A stretch of 64,000 nucleotides of DNA from an uncultured Oscillospiraceae bacterium. GTDB taxonomy: Bacteria; Bacillota; Clostridia; Oscillospirales; Oscillospiraceae. The stretch covers positions 1 to 64,000 of the forward strand of contig CAKTLG010000003.1 in the NCBI GenBank assembly GCA_934572465.1, given 5' to 3'. Shown here piece after piece: positions 25,062 to 34,117 of the stretch. The position numbers and the translations under genes were made by a program. Every line of letters begins with the position of its first letter. Position 1 is the stretch's first letter. The notes beneath the pieces are model-generated. The model was not told the DNA's origin. It saw only the letters and a program-made list of their open reading frames with translations, and ran no database searches.

Positions 25062-26504
25062 ATGAGTGCATCCAGAGAAAAGAAGACCCGTCAGGAGCAG
25101 GTGGCCAGCGGCTACGTCGATCCCAAGGTAAAGCGCGAGCAGGAGGAAAAGGCCAAGGCCCGCCGCAGCAGCGCGCTCTATATCGCCATTGCCGTCGCCT
25201 TTGTCATCGTTGCCGCCGTTGTGATCGTCGCCAATTCCAAGGTGTTCGAGCGCAAGGCCGACGCGGTCACCATCGGCAGCGAGACCTACTCCGCCGCCGA
25301 CGTGGATTACTTCTACTACACGATCTACAACAACTTTGTCAGCCGGAACTCCAGCTACCTGAGCCTCTACGGTCTTGACACCTCCAAGTCGCTCAAGGAG
25401 CAGGACTGCGTCGTCACCGACGGCGGCACCTGGTACGATTACTTCCGCGATCAGGCGCTCGACCAGCTCAAGTCCTATGCGCTTCTCTCCCAGAAGGCCG
25501 AGGCGGAGGGCTATGACGCCGGCGACTATGTGGATCAGGCCGTCCAGCAGGCCTATGACGGTCTGGACAGCGCCGCTTCCTCCAGCAGCTATACCCGCGC
25601 ACAGTATCTCAAGCTCGTCTGCGGTCCGCTGGTCAACACCAAGGTCTTTGAGCGCAACATCCGCATGATGGCGCTGGCCGAGGCCTATTCCGCCAGCTAC
25701 TCCGATACGCTCTCGTTCACCGACGCCGAGGTGCAGGCCGCCTATGACGCCGACCCCAAGAGCTATCAGAGCGCGGACATCGAGTACATTCTCTTCAACG
25801 CCGACAGCGCCGAGGACGCGACCGACGCCGAGCAGGCAGCCGCGCTTGACGAGGCCAAGCAGCAGGCCGAGACCGCGCTGGAGCGCTATGCCCAGGGCGA
25901 GGCCTTCGACGCCATCGGCGAGGACATGGGCGGCACCTATAACCACATCGCCTACGCCACGAACGGCAGCTCCGAGATGATGACCTGGGCGTTTGACGAC
26001 GCGCGCGTCTCGGGTGATACCACGGTCGTCGCCTACAGCACCACCGGCTATTACGCCGTGCTGTTCCACTCCCGCACCCGCGACGACTATCACCCCGTCT
26101 CCGTGCGTCACATCCTCGTCTCCGATGAGGACACGGCCAACGACATTCTCGCCCAGTATAACGCCGGCGAGAAGACCGAGGACGCCTTTGCCGCCCTTGC
26201 CGCCGCAAACTCCACCGACTCCAACGCCAGCTCCGGCGGCCTGTACACCAACATCTACAGAGGCCAGATGGTCGCCTCCTTTGAGGACTGGTGCTTCGAT
26301 CCCGCGCGTCAGCCCGGCGATGTCGAGGTCGTTGAAACGAGCTATGGCTTCCACGTGATGTACTTTGTCGAGACCAATTCTCAGCCCTACTGGTACTACA
26401 AGGCTGATCTTGATCTCAAGAACGCCGCCTACGACGAGTGGTACGCCGCTATCACCGACGGTGTTGAGGTCGAGCAGCTCGACGGCATGAAGTACGTCGG
26501 ATGA
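25062..26504 (+). CDS. Membrane-anchored PpiC/parvulin-type peptidyl-prolyl isomerase
   Basis: A 480-residue protein with a charged cytoplasmic N-terminus (about 1-37, rich in Lys/Arg/Glu), one transmembrane anchor (about 38-59, ALYIAIAVAFVIVAAVVIV) and a large extracellular part. A SurA/PrsA-like N-terminal helical region is followed by a parvulin domain from about residue 345 (SVRHILVSDEDTAN ... GGLYTNIYRGQMVASFEDWCF ... TSYGFHVMYF). It likely folds secreted proteins outside the membrane. PrsA proteins are lipoproteins; this one has no lipobox and uses a helix anchor instead. Confidence 0.88.
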   Translation: MSASREKKTRQEQVASGYVDPKVKREQEEKAKARRSSALYIAIAVAFVIVAAVVIVANSKVFERKADAVTIGSETYSAADVDYFYYTIYNNFVSRNSSYLSLYGLDTSKSLKEQDCVVTDGGTWYDYFRDQALDQLKSYALLSQKAEAEGYDAGDYVDQAVQQAYDGLDSAASSSSYTRAQYLKLVCGPLVNTKVFERNIRMMALAEAYSASYSDTLSFTDAEVQAAYDADPKSYQSADIEYILFNADSAEDATDAEQAAALDEAKQQAETALERYAQGEAFDAIGEDMGGTYNHIAYATNGSSEMMTWAFDDARVSGDTTVVAYSTTGYYAVLFHSRTRDDYHPVSVRHILVSDEDTANDILAQYNAGEKTEDAFAALAAANSTDSNASSGGLYTNIYRGQMVASFEDWCFDPARQPGDVEVVETSYGFHVMYFVETNSQPYWYYKADLDLKNAAYDEWYAAITDGVEVEQLDGMKYVG

Positions 26505-26516
26505 TCCCTTTCCCCG

Positions 26517-26548
26517 AAAAGCTGCCGGTTCAACGACCGGCAGCTTTT
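26517..26548 (+). terminator. Terminator of the foldase gene
   Basis: AAAAGCTGCCGGT-TCAACG-ACCGGCAGCTTTT followed by GTCTTTTG. Confidence 0.85.
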
Positions 26549-26576
26549 GTCTTTTGTCACTTTGAGGAATCACACT

Positions 26577-27308
26577 ATGAACGAACAGTTTTTACGCACC
26601 CAAATGCTTCTCGGCGATGACGCCATGGCGCGTCTGCGCCGCAGCCATGTCGCGGTATTCGGGCTCGGCGGCGTCGGCAGCTATGCCGTCGAGGCGCTCG
26701 CGCGCTCCGGCGTCGGCGAGCTGACGCTCGTGGACGACGACACGGTGAGCGTCACGAACCTCAACCGCCAGCTCGAGGCGCTGCACTCTACCGTCGGGCA
26801 GGACAAGACCGCCGTCATCGCCGCGCGCTGCCGCGACATCAGCCCCGGCATCGTGCTCCACCCCATCTGCGCGCGCTACGACGCGGCGCACCGCGAGGAC
26901 TTTTTTCCCGCGCACTACGACTATATCATCGACGCGATCGACACCGTATCGAGCAAGCTTGACCTGATCCAGACGGCGCTCGCACGGGAGATCCCCATTA
27001 TCTGCGCCATGGGCACGGGCAATAAGACAGACCCCTCCCTGCTCCGCATAGACGACATCTCCAAGACCTACAACTGCTCGCTCGCGCGCGTGATGCGCAA
27101 GGAGCTGCGCGTGCGCGGGATCAAGCATCTGCGCGTGCTCTACTCCCCCGAGCTTCCGGCAGCGCCGGAAGCTCGGGAAGCGCCTCCACCGGGACGACGC
27201 AGCGTACCGGCAAGCCTTACGTGGGTGCCGGGCTGCGCGGGACTGATGATGGCGGGCGACGTGATCCTCACGCTCGCCGGATACGAGAAGGAGGGCAGCG
27301 CAACATGA
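26577..27308 (+). CDS. tcdA: tRNA threonylcarbamoyladenosine dehydratase (TcdA, ThiF/E1-like)
   Basis: A 243-residue E1-like enzyme that cyclises t6A to ct6A with ATP. The nucleotide-binding AVFGLGGVGSYAVEALARSGVGELTLVDDDTVSV region, NLNRQLEAL, and DAIDTVSSKL match the family. Start at 26577 follows TGAGGAAT. Its last bases overlap the next ATG. With tsaE-tsaB nearby, two t6A-related loci lie within 4 kb. An unusual proline-rich stretch encoded around 27150-27200 includes a 10-bp inverted repeat in the coding DNA. Confidence 0.92.
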   Translation: MNEQFLRTQMLLGDDAMARLRRSHVAVFGLGGVGSYAVEALARSGVGELTLVDDDTVSVTNLNRQLEALHSTVGQDKTAVIAARCRDISPGIVLHPICARYDAAHREDFFPAHYDYIIDAIDTVSSKLDLIQTALAREIPIICAMGTGNKTDPSLLRIDDISKTYNCSLARVMRKELRVRGIKHLRVLYSPELPAAPEAREAPPPGRRSVPASLTWVPGCAGLMMAGDVILTLAGYEKEGSAT

Positions 27309-27991
27309 TCCTGACCGGTACCATCGTCAACGCCGCCGCGATCGTCGCAGGCAGCATTTTCGGCATACTGCTGGGCAAATTCGTTCCGGAGCGGCTGCGC
27401 AGCGCCGTGGAAAAGGGCGTTGCGCTGTGCGTGCTCTACATCGGTGTGGACGGGATGCTCGCAGGCGAGAAAACGCTCGTCGCCATCCTCTCCATCGTAC
27501 TCGGCGCGCTCATCGGCGAGGGACTCCGGCTCGACGACCGCGTCCATCAGTTTGGCGACTGGGTAGAGCGCAGGCTTGGCGGAAAAGAGGCGAAGACCTC
27601 TGTTTCCGAGGGCTTTATCTCCGCGTCGCTCCTTTTCTGTGTGGGCGCGATGGCCATTATGGGCGCGCTCGACTCCGGCCTGACGCTCGACCACTCCACG
27701 CTCTACGCCAAATCGACGCTCGACGGCATCACTTCCATCGTCTACGCCTCCGCCATGGGCATCGGCGTAGCGCTCTCGGCCATTCCGGTGCTGCTCTATC
27801 AGGGGCTGATCGCGCTGGGCGCGTCGGCGCTCTCCCCGTATCTGACCGCCGATGTGATCATCGAGATGAAATGCGTCGGCTCGATCCTCATTCTCGGACT
27901 CTCGCTCAATATGCTGGGGCTGACGAAGCTGAAGGTGATGAACTATGTGCCCGCGGTGTTCCTGCCGATCCTGCTGTGCAACCTGCTGTGA
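27305..27991 (+). CDS. DUF554 family membrane protein
   Basis: A 228-residue polytopic membrane protein with six to seven hydrophobic segments. The opening MILTGTIVNAAAIVAGSIFG, LIGEGLRLDD, CVGAMAIMGALDSGL and the final GLTKLKVMNYVPAVFLP identify the DUF554 (YdfK-like) family, whose function is unknown. It overlaps tcdA by ATGA, so it is in the same transcript; no functional link is implied. Confidence 0.88.
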   Translation: MILTGTIVNAAAIVAGSIFGILLGKFVPERLRSAVEKGVALCVLYIGVDGMLAGEKTLVAILSIVLGALIGEGLRLDDRVHQFGDWVERRLGGKEAKTSVSEGFISASLLFCVGAMAIMGALDSGLTLDHSTLYAKSTLDGITSIVYASAMGIGVALSAIPVLLYQGLIALGASALSPYLTADVIIEMKCVGSILILGLSLNMLGLTKLKVMNYVPAVFLPILLCNLL

Positions 27992-28035
27992 GCGCGGCGC
28001 GTCAGGCCGCCCTGCGGCCACGCCTTCATATGATC

Positions 28036-28075
28036 GGGGCCGTTCCGTACAAACGTACGGGACGGCCCTCTTTTT
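28036..28075 (+). terminator. Terminator after the DUF554 gene
   Basis: GGGCCGT-T-CCGTAC / GTACGG-G-ACGGCCC hairpin followed by TCTTTTT. Confidence 0.85.
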
Positions 28076-28093
28076 GCGAAAAATATGACGAAT

Positions 28094-28144
28094 TTGTGAA
28101 CATTCAATTGACATTATTTGTGCAGACTGGTAAAATTGTCACAA
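28094..28144 (+). promoter_or_regulatory. Promoter and operator-like repeats of dehydratase operon A
   Basis: TTGACA (28108-28113), 17-bp spacer, TAAAAT (28131-28136). TTGTGAACA lies at 28094-28102 upstream of -35, and the palindrome TTGTCACAA (28136-28144) overlaps the -10/start region. The 9-mer TTGTGAACA recurs at the start of operon B. These resemble half-sites of redox regulators such as Rex, without matching a full site. Confidence 0.6.
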
Positions 28145-28240
28145 TATGGTGAATTGTACGGGAACTGCGCCCTTTTTGCGCAGCTCGCTTTGCGAAACGC
28201 CGCGACCCCCTTGCGAAATAACACATCGGGAGGACTTCCT

Positions 28241-29440
28241 ATGCGAGATCTCAAGCATCTGATCTACTTTGAAAATCTCCTGCAAGAAGCAAACAACGAG
28301 CTGGTCAAGCAGGCCAAGGATGAGGGCAGGCTGGCGCTGGGCTACACCTGCTACTTCATGCCCGAGGTCCTGCTGGATCTGCCCGGCTGCTTCTCCTCGC
28401 GTCTGCGCGCGCCGCGCTGCACCTCGCCGGACATGGCGACCTACTATATGTCCGCGCGCACCTGCCACTACGGGCGCTGCCTTCTGGAGCGCGCGCTGGA
28501 GGGCGGCTTCAACTATCTCGACGCGCAGCTCGCCACCGAGACCTGCACCGTCACCTGCCGCTTTCAGGAGCATTTGCAGCGGATGCCCGGCGTCATCAAC
28601 AACCCGCGCTTCAAGTGCGAGTTCACGGACGTGCCGTTCAAGAAGACGGAGAACAGCATCGACCATTATGAGGCGCAGCTGCAGGCACACGTGCTCGACT
28701 TTCTGCGCGACAACTACGGCGTAGACACCTCGGATGAGGCCATCCGCAAGGCGCTGGACGAGCACAACGAGGTCTGCCGCCTCGTGCGCGCCATCGGCGA
28801 CTATCGCAAGCTTGACAATCCCACCATCACGGGCTATGAGTTCCACGTCATCACACTGGTGACGATGGCCTGCCCGAAGTATCTCATCATCGACAAGCTG
28901 CGCGAAACGCTCGAAGAGCTCAAGACCCGCGAGCCGGACGCCAAGCCCGCCTACCGCTGCAAGGTCGTGCTTGCCGGCAGCGAAAATGACGATCCCGACT
29001 TCATCAAGCTCATCGAGAGCTGCGGCGCGCTCGTCGTGGCCGACCGCTTCTGCTACGGCGCGGTCGAGACGCGCGAGCCCATCGAGCTCCGCGAGGGCGA
29101 AACGCCGCTGCGCGCCATTGCGCGGCACTATCTGCTCAACAGCAACTGCACGCGCTTCATGGAGCAGAGCGAGATGCGCCGCCGCAAGCAGTTCATCGCC
29201 GACCTTGCCAGAGAGTATCACGCCGACGGCGTGATCGTGGCCTCCAACAAATTCTGCGAATACTGGAGCTATGAGCGCGTGATCGATACGGTCGTGCTCC
29301 AGCGCGACTTCGGGCTGCCCGTGTGCTCGATCGAGAAGGAATACATCAACTCCGCGTCCGGCCAGCTCCGCACCCGCTTCCAGGCGTTTGTTGAGAGCGT
29401 GGAGATCAAAAAGCTGCAGGAGGGACAGAAGAATGGCTAA
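28241..29440 (+). CDS. 2-hydroxyacyl-CoA dehydratase family protein, smaller subunit (set A)
   Basis: A 399-residue member of the HgdB/BcrC-type (PF06050-like) family. These proteins carry [4Fe-4S] clusters and, after one-electron activation, remove water from (R)-2-hydroxyacyl-CoA through a ketyl radical. Cys residues in GYTCYFMPEVLL, CTVTCRFQEH and DRFCYGA are candidate ligands. It shares the MRDLKHLIYFE start, TDVPFK, ITGYEFHV and SGQLRTRFQAFVES with the set B subunit at 37713-38909. Start at 28241 follows GGGAGGACT. The next gene overlaps it by 8 nt. Substrate unknown. Confidence 0.82.
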   Translation: MRDLKHLIYFENLLQEANNELVKQAKDEGRLALGYTCYFMPEVLLDLPGCFSSRLRAPRCTSPDMATYYMSARTCHYGRCLLERALEGGFNYLDAQLATETCTVTCRFQEHLQRMPGVINNPRFKCEFTDVPFKKTENSIDHYEAQLQAHVLDFLRDNYGVDTSDEAIRKALDEHNEVCRLVRAIGDYRKLDNPTITGYEFHVITLVTMACPKYLIIDKLRETLEELKTREPDAKPAYRCKVVLAGSENDDPDFIKLIESCGALVVADRFCYGAVETREPIELREGETPLRAIARHYLLNSNCTRFMEQSEMRRRKQFIADLAREYHADGVIVASNKFCEYWSYERVIDTVVLQRDFGLPVCSIEKEYINSASGQLRTRFQAFVESVEIKKLQEGQKNG

Positions 29441-31121
29441 GTTCGATTTCAAGCTGCCCGAACTCAAGATGCCCGCGTTCAAAAAGCCGGAGGGCAAAAA
29501 GCGCGAGAAGAAGTCCTCCGTCACGGTGGACTACAAAAAGCTCGCGCGCGACTTCTGGTACGGCAAGCCCCACGGCGAGCGCCGCCTCGGCGACCTCTAT
29601 ATCCCCAAGACCGGTCTTTACCGCCACCGCGAATGGCGCGGCGTGAAGGACACGTTCTACTACTTCCATATGGTGTGGCTGTACAACTACGCCCACATGG
29701 TCATGGACATCAACAAGTACGGCGGTCTGCCGACGTTCCTCAAGGGCATCTGGCGCTACCGCTGGGCGGGCCAGACCTACCTCACGGTCATGCACTGGTA
29801 CGACCGCGGCTTCGAGGGACTGCGCGGCGAGGCGCTGCGCGCCTGCCCGTGGCACTATCGCGGCATGACGAACGCGACGATCGTGCAGTTCATGCAGATG
29901 TTCCGCAACGACCTGAACATCAACGGTGAAAAGGCCCGCGCGCGCCACGACAAGACCATGGCGCACGACGAGACCGTCTGGGGCGGCATCTTCTACCCGT
30001 TCAGCAAAGAGGTGGAGAACGTTCCGCTGCAAATGGTGCCCTACTTTGTCTCCGTGCACGTCAACAACCACACGGTGCTCAATTACATCGACGCCATCCA
30101 GTCCATCGGTCTGCCCGGCGACCCCTGCCCGATGTGTCAGGCCGAGGCCGGCATCTTCGTGCTCGACGACGTGCCCGACTACTACAAGGCCGTCATCACC
30201 TCGAACGAGGCGTGCGACGGCAGCGTGGCCACGTCCATCATTCAGGACTGGCTCATCAACAAGCCGCTGTTCGCCATGCCGCAGCCGATGCAGTTCGACG
30301 ATCCGCTGGTGCAGAAGCACTGCCAGAAGGAGATCGAGGAGGCGTGGAAGTTCATCGAGGAGCAGACCGGCGTGCCGTTCGACTATGATCAGCTGTGCAA
30401 AAAGCTCGAGCGCCAGAACGAGCTGCAGCGCTTCGAGTGGGAGAAGTGGGACGTGGCCGCCAAGACCAGCTCCTATCCCATCAACGGCGTTTCGCAGGCG
30501 CTCTACCGCATCTATCAGTCCCAGTACGGCGACCTGCCCATCTGGCACGAGGTCGATCAGCACGTGAGCAAGATCCTCTACAAGTGCGTGGAGCGGAAGA
30601 TCGACACCTTCCCCATGACGCGCCACCGCGTGATCGCGTGGTCCTGCGCGCCGCTCTACTACTCCAACTGGTGCACATGGGCCTACAACTGCTGGGGCCT
30701 GAACGTCATCATAAACATGGACTCGCTGATGTTCGACATGACCATCCGCACCGACGGCTACGAGCACACGCTTGAAGACATGGCCCGCTATCACGAGTGG
30801 GCGCCTATGCGCCGCATGGCCGTCGGCGGAATGCATCACATCTTTGAGCTGTGGGAGAATATGGAGCGCTTCAACTGCGACATGGTCATGATGTACGATC
30901 AGCTGCAGTGCAAGGGCATGCAGGGCATACACGGTCTCTTTGAAGACGAGTTTCGCAAGCGTGGTATCCACGCCATCTGGATGCCGCACGCGCTGCCTGA
31001 CAAGCGCACCGTCTCCCGCGCGGAGATCCGCCGCATCATCAACGATTACATGACCACCGTCATGCAGGAGGAGCCGCTCGACCCCTCTCTGCTCGACTTT
31101 GACGACAGCGACAGCTGGTAA
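29433..31121 (+). CDS. 2-hydroxyacyl-CoA dehydratase family protein, larger subunit (set A)
   Basis: A 562-residue partner of the preceding subunit. A Lys-rich N-terminal 35 residues (FDFKLPELKMPAFKKPEGKK) precedes the family core. Cys-containing stretches DPCPMCQAEAG, NEACDG, WSCAPLYYSNWCTW, NCWG and QLQCKGMQG could hold the Fe-S cluster. HgdA-type subunits are usually 430-480 residues, so this is long. It is a clear paralogue of 35929-37713: shared ..WSC...YY.NW..., MRR....GG and a C-terminal TVSR...R..(I/V)N(D/E)YM(T/R)TVM block. Start at 29433 follows GGAGGGAC. Confidence 0.8.
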   Translation: MAKFDFKLPELKMPAFKKPEGKKREKKSSVTVDYKKLARDFWYGKPHGERRLGDLYIPKTGLYRHREWRGVKDTFYYFHMVWLYNYAHMVMDINKYGGLPTFLKGIWRYRWAGQTYLTVMHWYDRGFEGLRGEALRACPWHYRGMTNATIVQFMQMFRNDLNINGEKARARHDKTMAHDETVWGGIFYPFSKEVENVPLQMVPYFVSVHVNNHTVLNYIDAIQSIGLPGDPCPMCQAEAGIFVLDDVPDYYKAVITSNEACDGSVATSIIQDWLINKPLFAMPQPMQFDDPLVQKHCQKEIEEAWKFIEEQTGVPFDYDQLCKKLERQNELQRFEWEKWDVAAKTSSYPINGVSQALYRIYQSQYGDLPIWHEVDQHVSKILYKCVERKIDTFPMTRHRVIAWSCAPLYYSNWCTWAYNCWGLNVIINMDSLMFDMTIRTDGYEHTLEDMARYHEWAPMRRMAVGGMHHIFELWENMERFNCDMVMMYDQLQCKGMQGIHGLFEDEFRKRGIHAIWMPHALPDKRTVSRAEIRRIINDYMTTVMQEEPLDPSLLDFDDSDSW

Positions 31122-31136
31122 AGGAGGAACGCCACT

Positions 31137-31409
31137 ATGAAACGAATCCGCAAAGAGCGCAAGGGCTGCTGCGTCTGCCGCTTTCTCGGCAAGACGCTGG
31201 GGCTCCTGTGGAAGCTCTTCAAGATCTCTGCCAAGGTGCTCGGCAAGCTGGCCGCCATCCTCGCGCCGGTGTACGCCATTCTGTTCGCGGTCTTCTACTT
31301 TGACCTTGACGGCAAGCTGCTCTACTATGTGGTCGAGCCGTTCCTGTGCAAGCACTATGACAAGATGGAGCGCAAGAACCCGCTCGAGCAGCCCTATGAC
31401 ATGATGTGA
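31137..31409 (+). CDS. Small membrane protein of dehydratase operon A
   Basis: A 90-residue protein with a basic Cys-containing N-terminus (RKERKGCCVCRF) and one or two hydrophobic segments (about 35-65, ending AVFYFDLDGKLLYYV). AAGGAGGAACG precedes its ATG, 15 nt after the larger subunit. The pattern of hydrophobic helix followed by (Y)F-x-LD-x-KL recurs in the 55-residue protein at 34847-35014 in operon B, suggesting a family that accompanies these dehydratases, perhaps a membrane tether or electron-transfer adaptor. No known family recognised. Confidence 0.7.
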   Translation: MKRIRKERKGCCVCRFLGKTLGLLWKLFKISAKVLGKLAAILAPVYAILFAVFYFDLDGKLLYYVVEPFLCKHYDKMERKNPLEQPYDMM

Positions 31410-31436
31410 GCGGCTGCGCGCGATAATTGCAAGGAC

Positions 31437-31470
31437 AAAAAAGACCCGTGGGTGATCCCACGGGCCTTTC
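31437..31470 (+). terminator. Terminator of dehydratase operon A
   Basis: AAGACCCGTGG-GTGAT-CCCACGGGCCTTTCC hairpin, placed between converging genes. Confidence 0.75.
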
Positions 31471-31481
31471 CTATCGTTTTT

Positions 31482-32105
31482 TCATCGGAGCAGCAGCATC
31501 CACGAGAGCCACACCGCGCCGACCGGCAGCGCGCTGCCCCAGAGCAGCTGGGCAAGCGTATGGCGCTTCATCTTGAGCGACGCCCAGTAGACGAGCACGA
31601 GCACAACCAGCCCCCACAGCGCGCGGGGGCCGAAAAAGACATACAGGAAAGCGATCGGGCCCGCCACGCCGCAGGCGTGTCCGCTGGCGCGGATGGCAAA
31701 GGTCTTGTTAAAGAGCGCGATCAGCGCACCGGAGAGCAGATATCCCAGATACACGAGCAGCAGCTCGCGCGACGTGTGCGCGAAAAGCGCGTAGAGCAGA
31801 CCGAGGATGTAGCCGACCACCGCCATGATGATGGCAAGCTTGCGCTGCCCTCAGCGCCCCGCGCCGCGGAACTTCGGCAGAAACGGCTGGAGCGGATACG
31901 CCAGCAGCGGGAAAACCGTCAGAAACAGCAGCGCCATCGCATAGTGCGGCGCGCCGCCGAACATCGCCGGACGGTAAACATACAGCAGCGTCAGCGAAAC
32001 GAGCGCCATCACGGGCGCAAGGGTCAGGATACGGAGGAGCTTGGGCAGATCAAATTTCTCTTTCATGGCTTTCTCTGTGGTCTTTGGCGTTTCCGGCCAG
32101 GGCAT
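31482..32105 (-). pseudogene. PAP2-like membrane phosphatase split by an in-frame stop
   Basis: Two adjacent frames, 31851-32105 and 31482-31826, are the same reading frame interrupted only by a TGA at 31851-31853; translation around it reads ...PKFRGAGR-stop-GQRKLAIIMAVV.... Together they make about 195-208 residues with five to six hydrophobic helices. The second half has RASGHACGVAG and LKMKRHTLAQLLWG, resembling the SGH and RxxxH motifs of PAP2 phosphatases. The second part has no good ribosome-binding site. A nonsense mutation (or sequencing error) is the simplest reading. Start could be 32066 or 32105. Confidence 0.7.
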
Positions 32106-32134
32106 TTTCCGCAGGTCGTTTTACTTTACAGCGA

Positions 32135-32461
32135 TTATTCTTCAAGGATCATCGGCAGGGCGCGAACGCAGCAACGCGCCATATCGACATGGCTGCCATC
32201 CAGAAAGCCGACGCCCTCGGCCTTAAGCAGCTCCACCTGACGGTTCGCGCCGCCGAAGGCAAAGGCGCTCGACACCTCCCCGTCGCGCTTGACGACGCGG
32301 TGGCACGGGATGACGCCCGGCTCTGGGTTGACGTGCAGCGCATAGCCCACCACACGCGAAAGGCGCGGGCTGCCGAGCGCCGCGGCGATCTGGCCATAGG
32401 TCGCCACGCTGCCGCGCGGGATCAGCCTTACGGCGGCATAAACCTTCTCAAAGGTCGTCAT
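32135..32461 (-). CDS. Methylated-DNA-[protein]-cysteine S-methyltransferase, catalytic domain only
   Basis: A 108-residue single-domain alkyltransferase. GSVATYGQIAAALGSPRLSRVVGYALHVNP and the active-site IPCHRVVKRDGEV are intact; the acceptor Cys is present, so it is not the Trp-bearing alkyltransferase-like (ATL) form. The N-terminal domain of full-length Ogt is absent. AGGAGACGT precedes the ATG. It overlaps the XRE regulator's end by 14 nt. Confidence 0.9.
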   Translation of the reverse strand: MTTFEKVYAAVRLIPRGSVATYGQIAAALGSPRLSRVVGYALHVNPEPGVIPCHRVVKRDGEVSSAFAFGGANRQVELLKAEGVGFLDGSHVDMARCCVRALPMILEE

Positions 32462-32981
32462 ACGTCTCCTCTTTCTTTTTCAGCCAGCGGGCCAGCAGCA
32501 GCCCGCCCGCGATCATCACGACATAAATCAGCAAATACGGCACGTAGGCCGCCGCAAGACTCGGGAACACCGCCTCAAAGAACCCATCATCTCCCACGCC
32601 GAGAAAGATCATCTGCATGACCAGTCCCGCCAGTATGCGCAGGAGCATCGCCGTACCAATAATGGCCAAAAGGTATCCCGCCCAATGGCTGTTGGTGCGC
32701 ACAAGGGTGCGTACCCTTTCTTTCCGCGCGGCGTAGTCCGCGCCTTCCGTTTTCTTCTGCGCGGTATGCGGCGGCGCATCCTCCTCGCTCTCCCAGATCA
32801 GATAGTCCGTCGTTACGCCGAAATAGGTACAGATGGCGCGCAGCTTGTCGAGGTCGGGCGTTGAATCCCCACACTCCCACTTGCTGATCGCCTGCCGCGA
32901 GACCTCCAGCTCTGCAGCCAGCTGTTCCTGCGATAAACCGCGCGTCCTGCGCAGCAGCTGTAATTTTTCTCCCAGTGTCAT
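32448..32981 (-). CDS. XRE-family regulator with membrane-spanning C-terminus
   Basis: A 177-residue protein. Residues 1-65 are a Cro/C1-type helix-turn-helix (LRRTRGLSQEQLAAELEVSRQAISKWECGDSTPDLDKL). A charged linker leads to two transmembrane helices (about 102-125 and 145-165) and a short basic tail. Membrane-tethered regulators of this layout are frequent in Firmicutes; target and signal are unknown. GGGAGGCAGAACGC precedes the ATG. Confidence 0.88.
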   Translation of the reverse strand: MTLGEKLQLLRRTRGLSQEQLAAELEVSRQAISKWECGDSTPDLDKLRAICTYFGVTTDYLIWESEEDAPPHTAQKKTEGADYAARKERVRTLVRTNSHWAGYLLAIIGTAMLLRILAGLVMQMIFLGVGDDGFFEAVFPSLAAAYVPYLLIYVVMIAGGLLLARWLKKKEETYDDL

Positions 32982-33087
32982 AGCGTTCTGCCTCCCATCG
33001 CTTGATACGGCCAGTATAGCGGAAAGCGGCGCGCAGCGCCACCATTTTGGGCTGGAATCTCCGCAACCAAACGTGGCAAAGGGCGCT

Positions 33088-33975
33088 TTAATCCCCGCTC
33101 CCGCTCTTTTTGAACAGCGCCGGCAGATCGAGCTCCATCACGACGAGGCTCACGAGCATCAGCGCCGCGCCGATGTAGCCCTTGACGCCGAGCCGCTCGT
33201 TCAGGAGAAAGAACGCAAAGATCGCCGAAAAGACCGGCTCGAGCGTGAAGATCAGGCCCGCGTGGCTCGCGGTGGTGAACTGCTGCTCGACGCTCTGAAT
33301 GATGAAGCAGATGCCGGAGCAGAAAATGCCGAGAAACAGCGCAGACGCCCAGACCACCGGTGTGGACGGGAGCCGCGGCGTCTCCAGCAGCAGCGCAAGC
33401 GCGAGCATCACAACGCCGACGACGATCAGCTCGCACACACCGAGGGCGACGGGGTCGACCTCCTCCCTGGCGACAGCCTTCTCTGTCAGCATCAGATCGA
33501 CGGCGTAAAACGTCGGCACCAGCAGGCAGATGATGTCGCCCAGCGCAGGCTTGAGCGTTTCGTTCAGCGTCAGCAGCGCGATGCCGACAAGGCACAGCAG
33601 CAGCGCGAAGGTAAACTTCTTCCCCGGCCCTTTGCGGTAAAGCAGAAATTCAAAAAGCGGCGTGAAAAGCACGGTCATCGCGCCGATGAAGCCCGCGTTC
33701 GAGACCGAGGTATACAGCACGCCGTAGGTCGCGCCGACATAGACCATCACGAGCGAAAGGCCGATGAGCAGGCTGTATTTGAGCGTTTCGCGGCTGGCGT
33801 GCGCGATGCGCTTGCGGAAGGCGACGCCGAGCACGAGAAACGCCGTCAGAAAGCGGAAGGCGTTGAGCGTGAGCGGCTGCATATCGCGCAGGCAGATCGC
33901 CGTCAGGCAGTTGGAAATGCCCCAAAAAGCGGTGGCGAGCACCAGCATCATATCCGCTTTTCTCTGTCTCTCCAT
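33088..33975 (-). CDS. EamA/DMT superfamily transporter
   Basis: A 295-residue protein with ten predicted helices in two EamA repeats (ATAFWGISNCLTAICLRDM ... FRFLTAFLVLGV; second half SGICFIIQSVEQQFTTASHAGLIFTLEPVFSAIFAFFLLNERL). Such proteins move amino acids or other small metabolites across the membrane. Start at 33975 follows TTGGAGGGAAAC. Lying between two dehydratase sets, it might export a fermentation-related metabolite, but that is speculation. Confidence 0.9.
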   Translation of the reverse strand: MERQRKADMMLVLATAFWGISNCLTAICLRDMQPLTLNAFRFLTAFLVLGVAFRKRIAHASRETLKYSLLIGLSLVMVYVGATYGVLYTSVSNAGFIGAMTVLFTPLFEFLLYRKGPGKKFTFALLLCLVGIALLTLNETLKPALGDIICLLVPTFYAVDLMLTEKAVAREEVDPVALGVCELIVVGVVMLALALLLETPRLPSTPVVWASALFLGIFCSGICFIIQSVEQQFTTASHAGLIFTLEPVFSAIFAFFLLNERLGVKGYIGAALMLVSLVVMELDLPALFKKSGSGD

Positions 33976-34077
33976 CGTGTTTCCCTCCAAATTACAGGAA
34001 CGGGCGCCGGAAGCGCCCGAGGTCGACAATATGATATTAGCATATTCTTAGCGGCGGCGCAAGCACCGCGAAGCAGG

Positions 34078-34108
34078 AAAAAACGGAGTCCAAAGGACTC
34101 CGTTTTTT
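34078..34108. terminator. Terminator at the end of dehydratase operon B
   Basis: AAAAAACGGAGTCC-AAA-GGACTCCGTTTTTT, a perfect 14-bp stem that works on both strands. Confidence 0.9.
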
Positions 34109-34117
34109 CATATCCGA

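Noticed and set aside
29406..31355. 649-residue minus-strand frame opposite dehydratase set A (and a 653-residue plus-strand frame opposite set B)
   Set aside because: Both mirror real dehydratase genes; compositions are Val/His/Asp-rich as expected for antisense of these codons.
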